NCBI GenBank assembly: GCA_046297455.1
Contig: JBKBIT010000001.1
Span: forward strand, 62,001 to 126,000
Length of the DNA: 64,000 nucleotides
Direction of reading: 5' to 3'
Source of the DNA: ZYF759 sp046297455
Lineage (GTDB): Bacteria; Pseudomonadota; Alphaproteobacteria; Rhizobiales; Rhizobiaceae
This document shows, piece by piece, positions 42,382 through 51,452 of the stretch (position 1 is the stretch's first letter; the number at the start of each line of letters is the position of its first letter). The notes beneath the pieces were generated by a model. The model saw nothing but the letters and a program-made list of their open reading frames with translations. It was not told the DNA's origin and did no database searches. The translations under genes were made by a program, and so were the position numbers.

Positions 42382-43241
42382 GCTCAGTTGTGCTCGACAA
42401 GCCGCGCAACTCTGCGCTCGCGGCCGCCCGGGAAATCAGGCTCGACCGGGTGCTCTTTGTGGCCGGCGCCTGGGCTCTGGCCATCGTTTGGCTGCTGCCG
42501 CTTGCTTATGCGATTTGGACGGCAATCCACCCGCCGGCCTATGAGACCCGCTTCGATCTGTTCGCACCGCTGACCTTCGACAATTTTGTCCGAGCGTGGA
42601 ACGCGGCGCCATTTGGCCGCTATTTCGTCAACACGATCATGCTTGTGACAATGGTGCTGACGGCGCAGCTCGTGCTCTGCACGCTGGCCGCCTTCGCCTT
42701 TGCGCGGCTGGAGTTTCCCGGCAAGAACGTCCTTTTTGCCCTTGTCCTGCTGCAGCTGATGGTGATGCCGGACATCCTCCTGGTCCGCAACTACGCGACC
42801 ATGAGCGCGCTGGGACTTATCGACACGATTGTCGCGATTGGCTTGCCGTACTTCGCGTCCGGTTTTGCCATCTTCCTGTTGCGGCAGACCTTCAAGACTG
42901 TGCCCAAGGAACTGGATGAGGCCGCCCGGGTGGAAGGCTGCAGCCTGCTCGGCCTGTTGTGGCGGGTCTATGTGCCGCTCGCCAAGCCGACCATGCTCGC
43001 TTTCGGGCTGGTCTCGGTCTCGCATCACTGGAACAATTTCATCTGGCCGCTGATCATCACCTCCTCCGTCGAGACCCGGCCGCTGACGGTTGGCCTGTCC
43101 ATCTTCGCGACCACCGACAGCGGCATCGAATGGTCGATCATCAACGCGGCGACGCTGATCACCTCGGGGCCGCTTCTGATCGGCTTCCTCCTTTTCCAGC
43201 GTCAATTCGTGCAAAGCTTCATGCGCGCCGGAATCAAGTAG
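42378..43241 (+). CDS. ugpE: ABC transporter permease (UgpE/MalG type)
   Basis: A 287-residue inner-membrane protein with six helices after a roughly 25-residue cytosolic N-terminus. The EAA loop is LDEAARVEGCSLLGLLWRVYVPLAKP, and FARLEFPGKNVLFALVLLQLMVMPDILLVRNYATMSALGLIDT is characteristic of the MalG/UgpE family. The ATG overlaps ugpA by four bases (ATGA). It completes the importer. Confidence 0.9.
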   Translation: MSSVVLDKPRNSALAAAREIRLDRVLFVAGAWALAIVWLLPLAYAIWTAIHPPAYETRFDLFAPLTFDNFVRAWNAAPFGRYFVNTIMLVTMVLTAQLVLCTLAAFAFARLEFPGKNVLFALVLLQLMVMPDILLVRNYATMSALGLIDTIVAIGLPYFASGFAIFLLRQTFKTVPKELDEAARVEGCSLLGLLWRVYVPLAKPTMLAFGLVSVSHHWNNFIWPLIITSSVETRPLTVGLSIFATTDSGIEWSIINAATLITSGPLLIGFLLFQRQFVQSFMRAGIK

Positions 43242-43261
43242 GCTTTTCAGAAAGGAAAGAC

Positions 43262-44080
43262 ATGCAACTCCCCCGCCTTGGCGTCGCGCTGCGGCATGCC
43301 AGCTTCGAGATGCTTCGCGACTGGATCTTCGCACATGATCGCACCATCGAGATCCAGGATTTCGTGTTTCCCGACGTGATCGCAGGCGACACCGGGCCGC
43401 TGGTGGAGACATGGCGCAAGGCGCTCGACGGCCACAAGGGGATCCGCGGCATCCATGGCCCATTCTTTGGGCTGGACCTCTCCAATCCCGACCGAGAAAT
43501 CCGGCAGGTCATGCAGCGCCGCTTCCTCAAGGGGCTCGAAATCGCCGAGGCGCTGGGTGCCGACCAGATGGTTATCCACAGCCCCTTCAATTTCTGGCAC
43601 ACGCTCAATTACGTGAACTATCCCGACATCCGACGGTCGCTCTTCGATGCAAGCGCCGATTGCCTGCGGCCCGTTCTGCAGCGTGCCGGCGACACGGGAT
43701 GCACGTTGGTTCTGGAAAACATCGACGACACGGCACCCGCTGATCGTTTCGACCTGGTCGCCGAGATCGATCACCCCAATCTGAAGCTGTCGATCGACAC
43801 CGGTCATGCGGAACTGGCACACCAGAATTACGGCGCGCCCCCGTTGGTCGATTTCATCGCTGCTTCGAAAGACCGCCTCGATCACGTCCATTTGCAGGAC
43901 GTCGACGGCCATGCCGACCGGCACTGGCATCCGGGCGAGGGATGTATCCTGTGGGCCGCTGTTTTTGGCGCTCTCAGGGCTTCAGAGAGTAATCCGCGGC
44001 TTGTGCTTGAAGTCAGGTCGGAGCTTGAGCGCTTGCCCGCGACCGTCGCCCGGCTGGAATCGCTGGGACTGGCCAACTAG
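43262..44080 (+). CDS. xylose isomerase-like TIM-barrel protein
   Basis: A 272-residue sugar isomerase/epimerase or AP endonuclease 2-type TIM barrel. Metal-site candidates are the His/Glu in HGPFFGLDL, MVIHSPFNFWHTL, LVLENIDDT, LKLSIDTGHAEL, HVHLQDVDGHADRHWHPGEG and LVLEVRSE, the usual order. AAAGGAAAGAC precedes the ATG. It sits 20 bases after the second permease gene in a Pho-box-led operon. In E. coli the corresponding place is taken by the phosphodiesterase UgpQ, so this protein may process the imported phosphorylated compound. The substrate is not known. Confidence 0.75.
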   Translation: MQLPRLGVALRHASFEMLRDWIFAHDRTIEIQDFVFPDVIAGDTGPLVETWRKALDGHKGIRGIHGPFFGLDLSNPDREIRQVMQRRFLKGLEIAEALGADQMVIHSPFNFWHTLNYVNYPDIRRSLFDASADCLRPVLQRAGDTGCTLVLENIDDTAPADRFDLVAEIDHPNLKLSIDTGHAELAHQNYGAPPLVDFIAASKDRLDHVHLQDVDGHADRHWHPGEGCILWAAVFGALRASESNPRLVLEVRSELERLPATVARLESLGLAN

Positions 44081-44118
44081 CCGGCGCGCCACTCCTTGCA
44101 CGGAGTGCCTCCAACATG

Positions 44119-44155
44119 CCCAAGAGCATCCGACTGCACGGTTGTTGCTCTTGGG
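44119..44155 (+). terminator. stem-loop after the ugp-like operon
   Basis: CCCAAGAGCA (44119-44128) and TGCTCTTGGG (44146-44155) are perfect ten-base complements across a 17-base loop, 38 bases after the TIM-barrel stop. No T tract follows, so it is either a factor-dependent 3' end or an mRNA-stabilising hairpin. Confidence 0.45.
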
Positions 44156-44246
44156 AATGATGTGATTGCGGTGTTTCCACGATATCGGCTTTCGGCGCCG
44201 CGCCGTGCGTCCGCAAGACTTGGAATCCAACCTCATATTCCTGCTT

Positions 44247-44280
44247 CTGTTACACAACTGTCATGAAAGGCCACTAGGTT
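44247..44280 (+). promoter_or_regulatory. Pho box and -10 of the pst operon
   Basis: CTGTTAC (44247-44253), ACAA, CTGTCAT (44258-44264): a near-consensus PhoB site with two seven-base repeats. A -10-like TAGGTT starts at 44275, ten bases after the second repeat, which is the normal spacing for PhoB-activated promoters lacking a good -35. The leader to pstS is about 50 bases and carries AGGAGAGAGCA before the ATG. Confidence 0.85.
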
Positions 44281-44336
44281 CCGGCCTGTCGCGGCAGGAG
44301 ACCGCGAAGACAGTTTCCAGGTAACAGGAGAGAGCA

Positions 44337-45308
44337 ATGAACAGACTTACGGCAGCCTTGGCCGCCAGCGTGTTCCTGATGGGCGCGCCGGCCATGGCGC
44401 AGAGCGTTGACCCGGCGCTGCCGAACTACGAGGCAGTTTCGGGTGTCTCCGGCAACCTCGTCTCGATCGGCTCGGACACGCTGAACAACCTCATGACCCT
44501 TTGGTCCGAGGGCTTCCGTGGCTTCTACCCGAACGTTGCCGTCCAGATCCAGGGCGCCGGCTCCGGTACTGCCCCGCCCGCGCTGGTGGAAGGCACTGCC
44601 CAGTTCGGTCCGATGTCGCGCCCGATGCGCGGCACCGAAATCGAGGAGTTCGAGGCGCGCTACGGCTATCCCCCGATCCCGATGCGCGGCGCCATCGACG
44701 GCATCGGCGTGTTCGTCCACAAGGACAACCCGATCGAGTGCCTGAGCATGCAGCAGGTCGATGCGATCTTCTCGTCCACCCGTTCGGGCGGCGCCGACGC
44801 GGCGATCACCACCTGGGGCGAAGCCGGCCTGACCGGCGAGTGGGCTGATCGCCCGGTCGCCATGTATGGCCGCAACTCGGCTTCCGGCACCTATGGCTAC
44901 TTCCGTGAAGTGGCGCTGTTCGGCGGCGACTACAGCCCCGAAGTGCGCGAGCAGCCCGGTTCCTCGACCGTTATCCAGGGCGTTGCCTCGGATATCGGCG
45001 GCATTGGTTACTCGGGCGTCGGCTATGCCACTGCGGACGTCCGCGCCGTCGCCATCTCGGCCGAGCCGGGCGGCGAGTGCTTCGAGCCCTCCGCCGAGCA
45101 TGCCGGTTCCGGCGCCTATCCGATCGCGCGCTTCCTGTATGTCTACATGAATGTGGACCCGAATGCTGCTCTGGAGCCGCTGCGCGCTGAGTTCGTTCGC
45201 TACGTCTACAGCCAGGAAGGCCAGGCGGACGTCATTCGCGCCGGCTTCATCCCGGTCGTCAAGGCGATCGCCGACGCCGATCTCGAGATCTTCGGCCTGG
45301 CTGACTGA
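44337..45308 (+). CDS. pstS: phosphate ABC transporter substrate-binding protein
   Basis: A 323-residue periplasmic phosphate-binding protein with a signal peptide ending AMA (about residue 22). Ligand-site motifs: VSIGSDTLNNLMTLWSEGF, GAGSGTAPPALVEGTAQFGPMSRPM, FSSTRSGGADAAITTWGEAGLTGEW and NSASGTYGYFREVALFG. This is the PstS class common in Alpha- and Gammaproteobacteria with long PstC/PstA partners. It is the first gene of pstSCAB-phoU behind a Pho box. Confidence 0.95.
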   Translation: MNRLTAALAASVFLMGAPAMAQSVDPALPNYEAVSGVSGNLVSIGSDTLNNLMTLWSEGFRGFYPNVAVQIQGAGSGTAPPALVEGTAQFGPMSRPMRGTEIEEFEARYGYPPIPMRGAIDGIGVFVHKDNPIECLSMQQVDAIFSSTRSGGADAAITTWGEAGLTGEWADRPVAMYGRNSASGTYGYFREVALFGGDYSPEVREQPGSSTVIQGVASDIGGIGYSGVGYATADVRAVAISAEPGGECFEPSAEHAGSGAYPIARFLYVYMNVDPNAALEPLRAEFVRYVYSQEGQADVIRAGFIPVVKAIADADLEIFGLAD

Positions 45309-45326
45309 GTCAGCATTCATTGAATT

Positions 45327-45354
45327 GGCCGGGGCGGCACGTGTCGCCCCGGCC
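45327..45354 (+). repeat. GC-rich stem-loop between pstS and pstC
   Basis: GGCCGGGGCG (45327-45336) pairs with CGCCCCGGCC (45345-45354) across eight bases, some of which can pair further. It lies 18 bases after the pstS stop. There is no T tract, so protection of the pstS 3' end is more likely than termination. Confidence 0.6.
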
Positions 45355-45403
45355 TTCAGACTTGCGCCCGCATATACGGGCGCCTTGGCCTTTAGGGGGC
45401 ACC

Positions 45404-48073
45404 ATGGCCGACACGACGCGCACCGACATCCATTCCGACGACTACGAAACCGAGCTGAAAAACCAGCAATCGGCCGACGCGATCGAGGCCCGTCTGCGGC
45501 AGCGCAGCATGGACACGCGCGCCAGCGTCAAGGTTGGTGAAAATGTCGCCAAATGGGTGATCACCGTCGGCGGGTTGATGGTGATTGTCGCCGTCCTCGG
45601 CATCATGGTGTTTCTGTTCCGTGTCGTGATGCCGCTGCTCGCTCCTGGTGAGGAACTGGGCACGGTGCGCTACCAGCTCGATACCGAGCAGGATGTCATC
45701 TGGATCAACGGCGACGAGTTCCAGACGCTGGGTTCGGTGATCGCTGCCGAGGGGCGGGTCATGACCTACCATATTCCGACCGGTACGGAAGTTTCTCGCG
45801 CCGAATTCGATTTTGAAGGCGCCACCGTCACCGCCGTATCCGGCACGCTTGAGCGCGATCAGGTTGCGCTCGGCTTTGATGACGGCACAGTGCGCTTTGC
45901 CACCATCGGCTTCGATACGACGACGACCGCCCGGCGCAACCTTCCGTCCGGTCTGACTGATCTGGACGCGCGCGACCGCACGCTTGACGGTCGCGTCTAT
46001 ACCGAGGTTGGCACGGGAGATTTCCGTACTTCATTCGCTGTCAGCGATCTGGGGGACAGTGAGCAGATTTCGGAAAATCCCATCATTGCGATCGACTATC
46101 GCGTCGGCGGTACGCGCGAACGTCCCACCCTTGCTTTCGCCACCGTGGACGCAACAGGTGCGGTCAGGGTCAGCCGGTCGCGGGTCAACATAAACATGAT
46201 GACCGGCGCACAGACAGTCACCACTACCACTGTCGATGCGCCACCGCTGGGTTTGCCGGAAGGCGTCACGGTTACGGGCGTGCTTCTGTCAGGAGCGGCC
46301 GATCGCGCCATCGTCGCCACTGATGATGGTGTCGTTTACCGCTACGATCTTCGCAATTTCGACAGTCCCCAACTGGCGGAACGTCGTCGCGTGGGCAATG
46401 AAGGTGTTGCGGTGACCGCGATGACCTTCCTGTCCGGCGAGGAATCGCTTGTCGTCGGTGCCGAGGATGGCAGCATCAGCGTCTATTTCCGCCTTCAGAC
46501 GGGCACCGAGGAAACAACTGACGGGCGCGAACTGGTCCGAGCGCGTGTTCATGCGCCGATGCCGGGCTCAATCGTCGATCTCTCCGAAGCGCAACGACAG
46601 AAAGAATTCTCCGCCGTCGACGATCAGGGAAATGTCTGGATCTACCATTCGACTTCGGATCAGGTGCTGTTCCGCTTCAATCGCACCGGTGACGCATCGA
46701 CCGATGCCACGTCGATGATCTTCCCGCGCTCCAACGGCGTGATGCTGGTCAGCCCGGGGGGCGAAATCGAGGCTTGGCAATATGTGAATCGCCATCCGGA
46801 AGTCACGCTCGGCGTGCTGTTCAGCCGTATCTGGTATGAAGGTTATGCTGAACCAGAATTCGTATGGCAGTCGACCGCCGGTACCGACCTGGCCGAGCCG
46901 AAATACTCCCTCGTGCCGCTCGTCTTCGGCACCTTGAAGGCGGCCTTCTATGCCATGCTGTTCGGCGCGCCGATCGCGCTAATGGCGGCGGTCTACACGT
47001 CGGAATTCGTGCACGGCACCGTGCGGGGGACGATCAAGCCCGTGATGGAGATGATGGAGGCGTTGCCGACCGTCGTGCTTGGCTTCATCGCCGCGCTGGT
47101 GCTGGCACCCTTCGTCGAGGAATGGATCGCGGCCGTCTTGCTCGGGTTTATTGCCGTACCGCTCGGCCTGATGATCGGTGCCTTCATCTGGCAGACGCTG
47201 CCTTCGCAGATAGTGCTTCGCTACGACGGTATGCCGAAGTTCCTGCTGATGGCCGTCGCAATCATCGTGACGTCCTGGGTGGCCTATCAGGTCGGACCAT
47301 CGTTCGAGGACCTGCTTTTCTACGGAGATTTCAAGCAGTGGACGACCGGCCGTATCGGCACCGGAACGCCCTTCATGTTCCTCATTCTGTTGCCGGTGTC
47401 CTACCTGTTGGCCGCATGGTCGTTCCGACGCACCCTGGGCGGGGCCTTTCGCGATCGGATGCGCAGCCTTCCCCGTCACGTTGCGGGTCGGCTCGATGCA
47501 TTGCGCTGGGTGGGGCTGTTGGCGGCGGCGATGGTCATAAGCTTTGCCTTTGCCTCCTTCCTCACGCTTATCGGCTATGATCCGCGTGGCGGCTTCATCG
47601 ACAGCTACCAGCAGCGCAACGCGCTGGTCGTCGGCTTCGTCATGGCCTTCGCCGTGATCCCGAACATCTACACATTGACCGAGGACGCGCTTAATTCGGT
47701 TCCGGGCCATCTCCGTGCAGGATCGCTCGCGACCGGCGCCACGCCTTGGCAGACGGCGATCTGGATCGTGCTGCCAACGGCGGCTTCGGGTGTGTTCTCC
47801 GCCATCATGATGGGCTTTGGCCGTGCCGTGGGCGAAACCATGATCGTGGTGATGGCGGCCGGCAACACACCCATCATGGAATGGAACATCTTTTCCGGGC
47901 TTCGCACGTTGTCGGCCAATATCGCCATCGAACTGCCGGAGGCGGTCAAGGACGGAACGAACTACCGCGTGCTGTTCCTTGCGGCCCTGACGCTCTTCCT
48001 GATGACCTTCTTCATCAACACGCTTGCTGAACTGGTGCGCCAGCGCTTCCGCAAGCGCGCCTTCCAGCTCTGA
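45404..48073 (+). CDS. pstC: phosphate ABC transporter permease PstC with large periplasmic beta-rich insert
   Basis: An 889-residue protein, against about 320-500 in most PstC. Residues 1-45 are cytosolic and helix 1 is about 48-80 (WVITVGGLMVIVAVLGIMVFLFRVVM). Residues 90-490 are a hydrophilic, beta-rich domain with repeated blade-like segments (for example GVTVTGVLLSGAADRAIVATDDGVVYRYDLR and AVTAMTFLSGEESLVVGAEDGSISVYFRL), resembling a WD40/beta-propeller. The permease core follows (LVPLVFGTLKAAFYAMLFGAPIALMAAVYTSEF) with a late EAA-like LRAGSLATGATPWQTAIWIVLPTAASG. The ATG at 45404 follows TTTAGGGGGCACC. Confidence 0.9.
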   Translation: MADTTRTDIHSDDYETELKNQQSADAIEARLRQRSMDTRASVKVGENVAKWVITVGGLMVIVAVLGIMVFLFRVVMPLLAPGEELGTVRYQLDTEQDVIWINGDEFQTLGSVIAAEGRVMTYHIPTGTEVSRAEFDFEGATVTAVSGTLERDQVALGFDDGTVRFATIGFDTTTTARRNLPSGLTDLDARDRTLDGRVYTEVGTGDFRTSFAVSDLGDSEQISENPIIAIDYRVGGTRERPTLAFATVDATGAVRVSRSRVNINMMTGAQTVTTTTVDAPPLGLPEGVTVTGVLLSGAADRAIVATDDGVVYRYDLRNFDSPQLAERRRVGNEGVAVTAMTFLSGEESLVVGAEDGSISVYFRLQTGTEETTDGRELVRARVHAPMPGSIVDLSEAQRQKEFSAVDDQGNVWIYHSTSDQVLFRFNRTGDASTDATSMIFPRSNGVMLVSPGGEIEAWQYVNRHPEVTLGVLFSRIWYEGYAEPEFVWQSTAGTDLAEPKYSLVPLVFGTLKAAFYAMLFGAPIALMAAVYTSEFVHGTVRGTIKPVMEMMEALPTVVLGFIAALVLAPFVEEWIAAVLLGFIAVPLGLMIGAFIWQTLPSQIVLRYDGMPKFLLMAVAIIVTSWVAYQVGPSFEDLLFYGDFKQWTTGRIGTGTPFMFLILLPVSYLLAAWSFRRTLGGAFRDRMRSLPRHVAGRLDALRWVGLLAAAMVISFAFASFLTLIGYDPRGGFIDSYQQRNALVVGFVMAFAVIPNIYTLTEDALNSVPGHLRAGSLATGATPWQTAIWIVLPTAASGVFSAIMMGFGRAVGETMIVVMAAGNTPIMEWNIFSGLRTLSANIAIELPEAVKDGTNYRVLFLAALTLFLMTFFINTLAELVRQRFRKRAFQL

Positions 48074-48089
48074 TCCCCGGGGACGTTTG

Positions 48090-49877
48090 ATGACCGACAT
48101 AACCGAACCGAGAGCCGTACCTGCGTCGGGCGCCGCTGGCGTTGCCGGTGTCGTGGCGGGCGAAACGGTGGACCCAAAGCGGGGCCAAAGGCGCGGCAAG
48201 CGAGTTCGCATCCTGTCTGCCGACTTGTCGGCGGTCGGCGAACCAGCGCTTTGGGCCTTTGGCGGCGCGCTGGCGCTCGGCGTCATCCTCATCGCCAGCT
48301 TCCTCGCCATGGTGACGTGGAACGGCTTGACCACCTTCTGGCCGAAGCCCATCGCGCAGGTCGAACTGCGCGACGGCACGCTGCTGGCCGGTGAGCCGAC
48401 CCGTGCCAGCCGCTATCGCCCTGGCGACAACGTGCTTGAACGGCTCGACGACTCGCAGCGCGCCTTCATCGAGGAAAATGGCGGGTTCTCCGATCGCGTT
48501 CTCTACAAGACCGCAAATTTCGACCTTTATGGCGATGATTTCCGCTGGGTTTCCGATTTTGAAGTGGCAAATGTCACCTATCCGCCGGAATACCACCTGT
48601 TCGAACGCCAGCAATGGGGCACCTTCGTCGGCAAGGTTGCTGGGCTGGTCATCGACGGCGAAGAACGTGCATTCGACTATAACCTCATGCAGCGCGAGCA
48701 ATCCGCCGCACGAGCCCGCTTCGATGAAATTCGTCGTCTTGAGCGCAACGAAATCGGCGGCCTCAACTACCGGATCGATCAGGAAAGACTGGCGATCAGG
48801 CGGGCCGAGATCCGGCACGGAGCCGACAGCGCCCGCGGCCAGGAGCTCATCGCACAGTCTCGCGCCAACATCGCCGAACTCCAGACGCAGTTTGGCGAAT
48901 TGCAGGCCAGGGTCAACGAAATACGCGAGATCGATCGACGCTATCGTGTCACGCTCGAGGAGGTTAACGGCGGTACGGTTGACACCGAACTCAGTCAGAT
49001 TGTCCGCTTCTATCCCGCCAACACGCTTGGTGTGTTCGAAGCGATGGGCGTCTATCTCTCGCGCTGGTGGGAATTCGTCTCCACCGAACCGCGTGAGGCC
49101 AACACCCAGGGCGGCGTTCTGCCGGCAATCTTCGGCACCGTTGCGATGACCATGCTGATGGTGGTGTTCGTGGCTCCCTTCGGCGTGATCACCGCGCTTT
49201 ACCTGCGCGAGTACGCCAAGCAGGGCAGGCTGACCTCGATTGTGCGTATTTCGGTGAACAACCTCGCCGGCGTGCCATCGATCGTCTACGGCGTGTTTGG
49301 TCTGGGGTTCTTCGCCTATACGCTGGGTGGCTCAATTGACCAGCTGTTCTATCCGGAGGCCCTGCCCAACCCGACTTTCGGCAAGGGCGGCATTCTGTGG
49401 GCGTCACTGACGCTCGCTCTCCTGACCGTGCCGGTGGTGATCGTCGCCTCGGAGGAAGCGCTATCGGCTGTGCCGCGCTCGATGCGCGAGGGGTCGCTCG
49501 CCTGCGGCGCTTCGAAATGGCAGACGATCCGCTACGTGGTGCTGCCGAAGGCGCTGCCCGGAATCATGACGGGAATGATCCTGGCCATGGCGCGTGGGGC
49601 CGGCGAAGTCGCACCGCTGATGCTGGTGGGCGTCGTTAAGCTTGCGCCCGCGCTTCCCATCGACGGGTTCTTCCCATATTTCCATCTCGACCGCAGCTTC
49701 ATGCATCTGGGCTTCCACATCTTCGACGTGGGCTTCCAGTCGCGCAATTCGGAGGCAGGCAAGCCAATGGTCTTCGTGACCACGCTGCTCCTGCTGGCGC
49801 TGATCGTGACCATGAACGCGACCGCAATCACCATCCGCAACCGGCTGAAAAAGAAATACGCCGGCGGGCAATTCTAA
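48090..49877 (+). CDS. pstA: phosphate ABC transporter permease PstA, extended
   Basis: A 595-residue protein, about 300 longer than standard PstA. Residues 1-45 are cytosolic, helix 1 is about 55-78 (LWAFGGALALGVILIASFLAMVTW). Residues 80-330 are periplasmic and include a charged coiled-coil (about 205-285, RARFDEIRRLERNEIGGLNYRID... and NIAELQTQFGELQARVNEIREIDRR). The permease core starts near 345 (VLPAIFGTVAMTMLMVVFVAPFGVITALYLREYAKQ) and has MREGSLACGASKWQTIRYVVLPKALPGIMTG as the coupling loop. The insert lies in the same place as that of PstC, suggesting that both form one periplasmic structure. Confidence 0.9.
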   Translation: MTDITEPRAVPASGAAGVAGVVAGETVDPKRGQRRGKRVRILSADLSAVGEPALWAFGGALALGVILIASFLAMVTWNGLTTFWPKPIAQVELRDGTLLAGEPTRASRYRPGDNVLERLDDSQRAFIEENGGFSDRVLYKTANFDLYGDDFRWVSDFEVANVTYPPEYHLFERQQWGTFVGKVAGLVIDGEERAFDYNLMQREQSAARARFDEIRRLERNEIGGLNYRIDQERLAIRRAEIRHGADSARGQELIAQSRANIAELQTQFGELQARVNEIREIDRRYRVTLEEVNGGTVDTELSQIVRFYPANTLGVFEAMGVYLSRWWEFVSTEPREANTQGGVLPAIFGTVAMTMLMVVFVAPFGVITALYLREYAKQGRLTSIVRISVNNLAGVPSIVYGVFGLGFFAYTLGGSIDQLFYPEALPNPTFGKGGILWASLTLALLTVPVVIVASEEALSAVPRSMREGSLACGASKWQTIRYVVLPKALPGIMTGMILAMARGAGEVAPLMLVGVVKLAPALPIDGFFPYFHLDRSFMHLGFHIFDVGFQSRNSEAGKPMVFVTTLLLLALIVTMNATAITIRNRLKKKYAGGQF

Positions 49878-49887
49878 GGGGCCGCCC

Positions 49888-50706
49888 ATGAACGTCGCCA
49901 TCACCGAACGCCATTTTGAGCCCACGGCCTATCACGTCAAGAAAAGCCCGGACGGCGCAGCGCTCGACATCCGGGACTTCAATCTGTGGTATGGCAAGTC
50001 ACAGGCTCTCTATGACATCAACATGGAGATCCAGAAAGGCGAAGTAACCGCGCTGATCGGACCTTCCGGTTGCGGAAAGTCCACGCTGCTGCGCTGCCTC
50101 AATCGCATGAACGACCTGATCGACGAGTTGCGCGTCGAGGGCGAGATCAAGGTCGACGAGTTCGACATCTATGGTCCTGGCGTGGACGTTATCGCGCTCA
50201 GGAAGCGGATGGGCATGGTGTTCCAGAAGCCCAACCCCTTCGCCATGTCGATCTATGACAATGTGGTTTATCCGTTGCGCGTGGATGGCATTTCCAAGAA
50301 GTCGGTCCTGGACGAGACCTGCGAGCGGGCGCTGCGTTCGGCGGCGTTGTGGGACGAGGTCAAGGATCGTCTCAAGGAGTCCGCGCTTGGCATGTCGGGC
50401 GGTCAACAGCAGCGCCTTTGCATCGCGCGCGGCATAGCGTCAGACCCGGAAGTGCTCTTGATGGACGAGCCCTGTTCCGCGCTCGATCCGATCGCGACCG
50501 CCAAGATCGAGGAACTGATCCACCAGCTGCGCGGGCACTACACGATCGTCATCGTGACCCACAACATGCAGCAGGCTGCCCGCGTGTCCGACAATACCGG
50601 CTTCATGTATCTGGGGCGGCTGATCGAATACGGGGACACCGCCACGATCTTCACGACACCGAAGAAGAAGCAAACCGAAGATTATGTCAGCGGCCGCTTC
50701 GGCTAA
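49888..50706 (+). CDS. pstB: phosphate ABC transporter ATP-binding protein
   Basis: A 272-residue ATPase. Walker A GPSGCGKSTLLRCLNRMNDLI, the PstB-specific GMVFQKPNPFAMSIYDNV, signature LGMSGGQQQRLCIARGIA, Walker B VLLMDEPCSALDPIAT and H-loop VIVTHNMQQAARVSD are present. It begins ten bases after pstA. Length and motifs are normal, unlike the enlarged permease subunits. Confidence 0.97.
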   Translation: MNVAITERHFEPTAYHVKKSPDGAALDIRDFNLWYGKSQALYDINMEIQKGEVTALIGPSGCGKSTLLRCLNRMNDLIDELRVEGEIKVDEFDIYGPGVDVIALRKRMGMVFQKPNPFAMSIYDNVVYPLRVDGISKKSVLDETCERALRSAALWDEVKDRLKESALGMSGGQQQRLCIARGIASDPEVLLMDEPCSALDPIATAKIEELIHQLRGHYTIVIVTHNMQQAARVSDNTGFMYLGRLIEYGDTATIFTTPKKKQTEDYVSGRFG

Positions 50707-50729
50707 ACGGCACCAGGGGCAAGACCACC

Positions 50730-51428
50730 ATGCAGGACCACACGCTCACGTCATTCGACGAACAGCTTGCCGAGATCGCTTCTGATCTGAACGAAATGGG
50801 CCGCATGGCGTCCAGCCTTACCGCCGACGCTCTTGAAGCCCTGAGTTCTTCGAATGCGGCCAAGGCGCATGAGGTGATCGAGGCCGACCGGCAGATCGAC
50901 GAGATGCAGCATCGCATCGAACAGCTGGCGGTGCTGGCCATTGCGAAATACCAGCCGATGGCTACCGATCTGCGGGTCCTCGTGGCGGCCATGCGTGTTG
51001 CCAACGATCTGGAACGCGTTGGCGACCTGGCCAAGAATATCGCCAAGCGTACCATTGCCATCGATGCGCCGTTGCGTTCCCAGAAGCTGATGACCAGCTT
51101 CCGCCAGCTCAGCAAGCTTGTCCTGTCGCAGCTTGAGACGGTGCTGGCGGCCTATGCCGCCCGCGACGGCAAGATGGCAAGCGAAGTGCGCGCCCGGGAC
51201 GGTGAGGTCGATGCCATTCATACCTCGGTCTTCCGAGAGTTGCTGACCTACATGCTGGAAGACACGCGCAACATCGCCATGTGCACGCATCTCCTGTTCT
51301 GTGCCAAGAACATCGAGCGCATCGGAGATCACGCCACGAATGTCGCCGAGACGCTGCATTACGTGCTGACGGGCGAGATGCTGGAAGACGATCGTCCGAA
51401 GGCTGATGCGAGTTCACAGGCGAGCTGA
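50730..51428 (+). CDS. phoU: phosphate transport system regulator PhoU
   Basis: A 232-residue all-helical protein with the two PhoU repeats, each with an E/DxxxD-type metal motif (ANDLERVGDLAKNIAKR and AKNIERIGDHATNVAETLHY). PhoU dampens the PhoR kinase and Pst activity when phosphate is plentiful. It is the last gene of the pst operon. phoR and phoB, often adjacent, are not in the window; a dctBD pair follows instead. Confidence 0.96.
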   Translation: MQDHTLTSFDEQLAEIASDLNEMGRMASSLTADALEALSSSNAAKAHEVIEADRQIDEMQHRIEQLAVLAIAKYQPMATDLRVLVAAMRVANDLERVGDLAKNIAKRTIAIDAPLRSQKLMTSFRQLSKLVLSQLETVLAAYAARDGKMASEVRARDGEVDAIHTSVFRELLTYMLEDTRNIAMCTHLLFCAKNIERIGDHATNVAETLHYVLTGEMLEDDRPKADASSQAS

Positions 51429-51452
51429 CCGTCTCCTATTGGCGATGCTGCT

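Noticed and set aside
46979..48379. Long minus-strand open frame opposite pstC/pstA
   Set aside because: Composition is His/Arg/Gln-rich with no motifs, and both plus-strand genes are certain.
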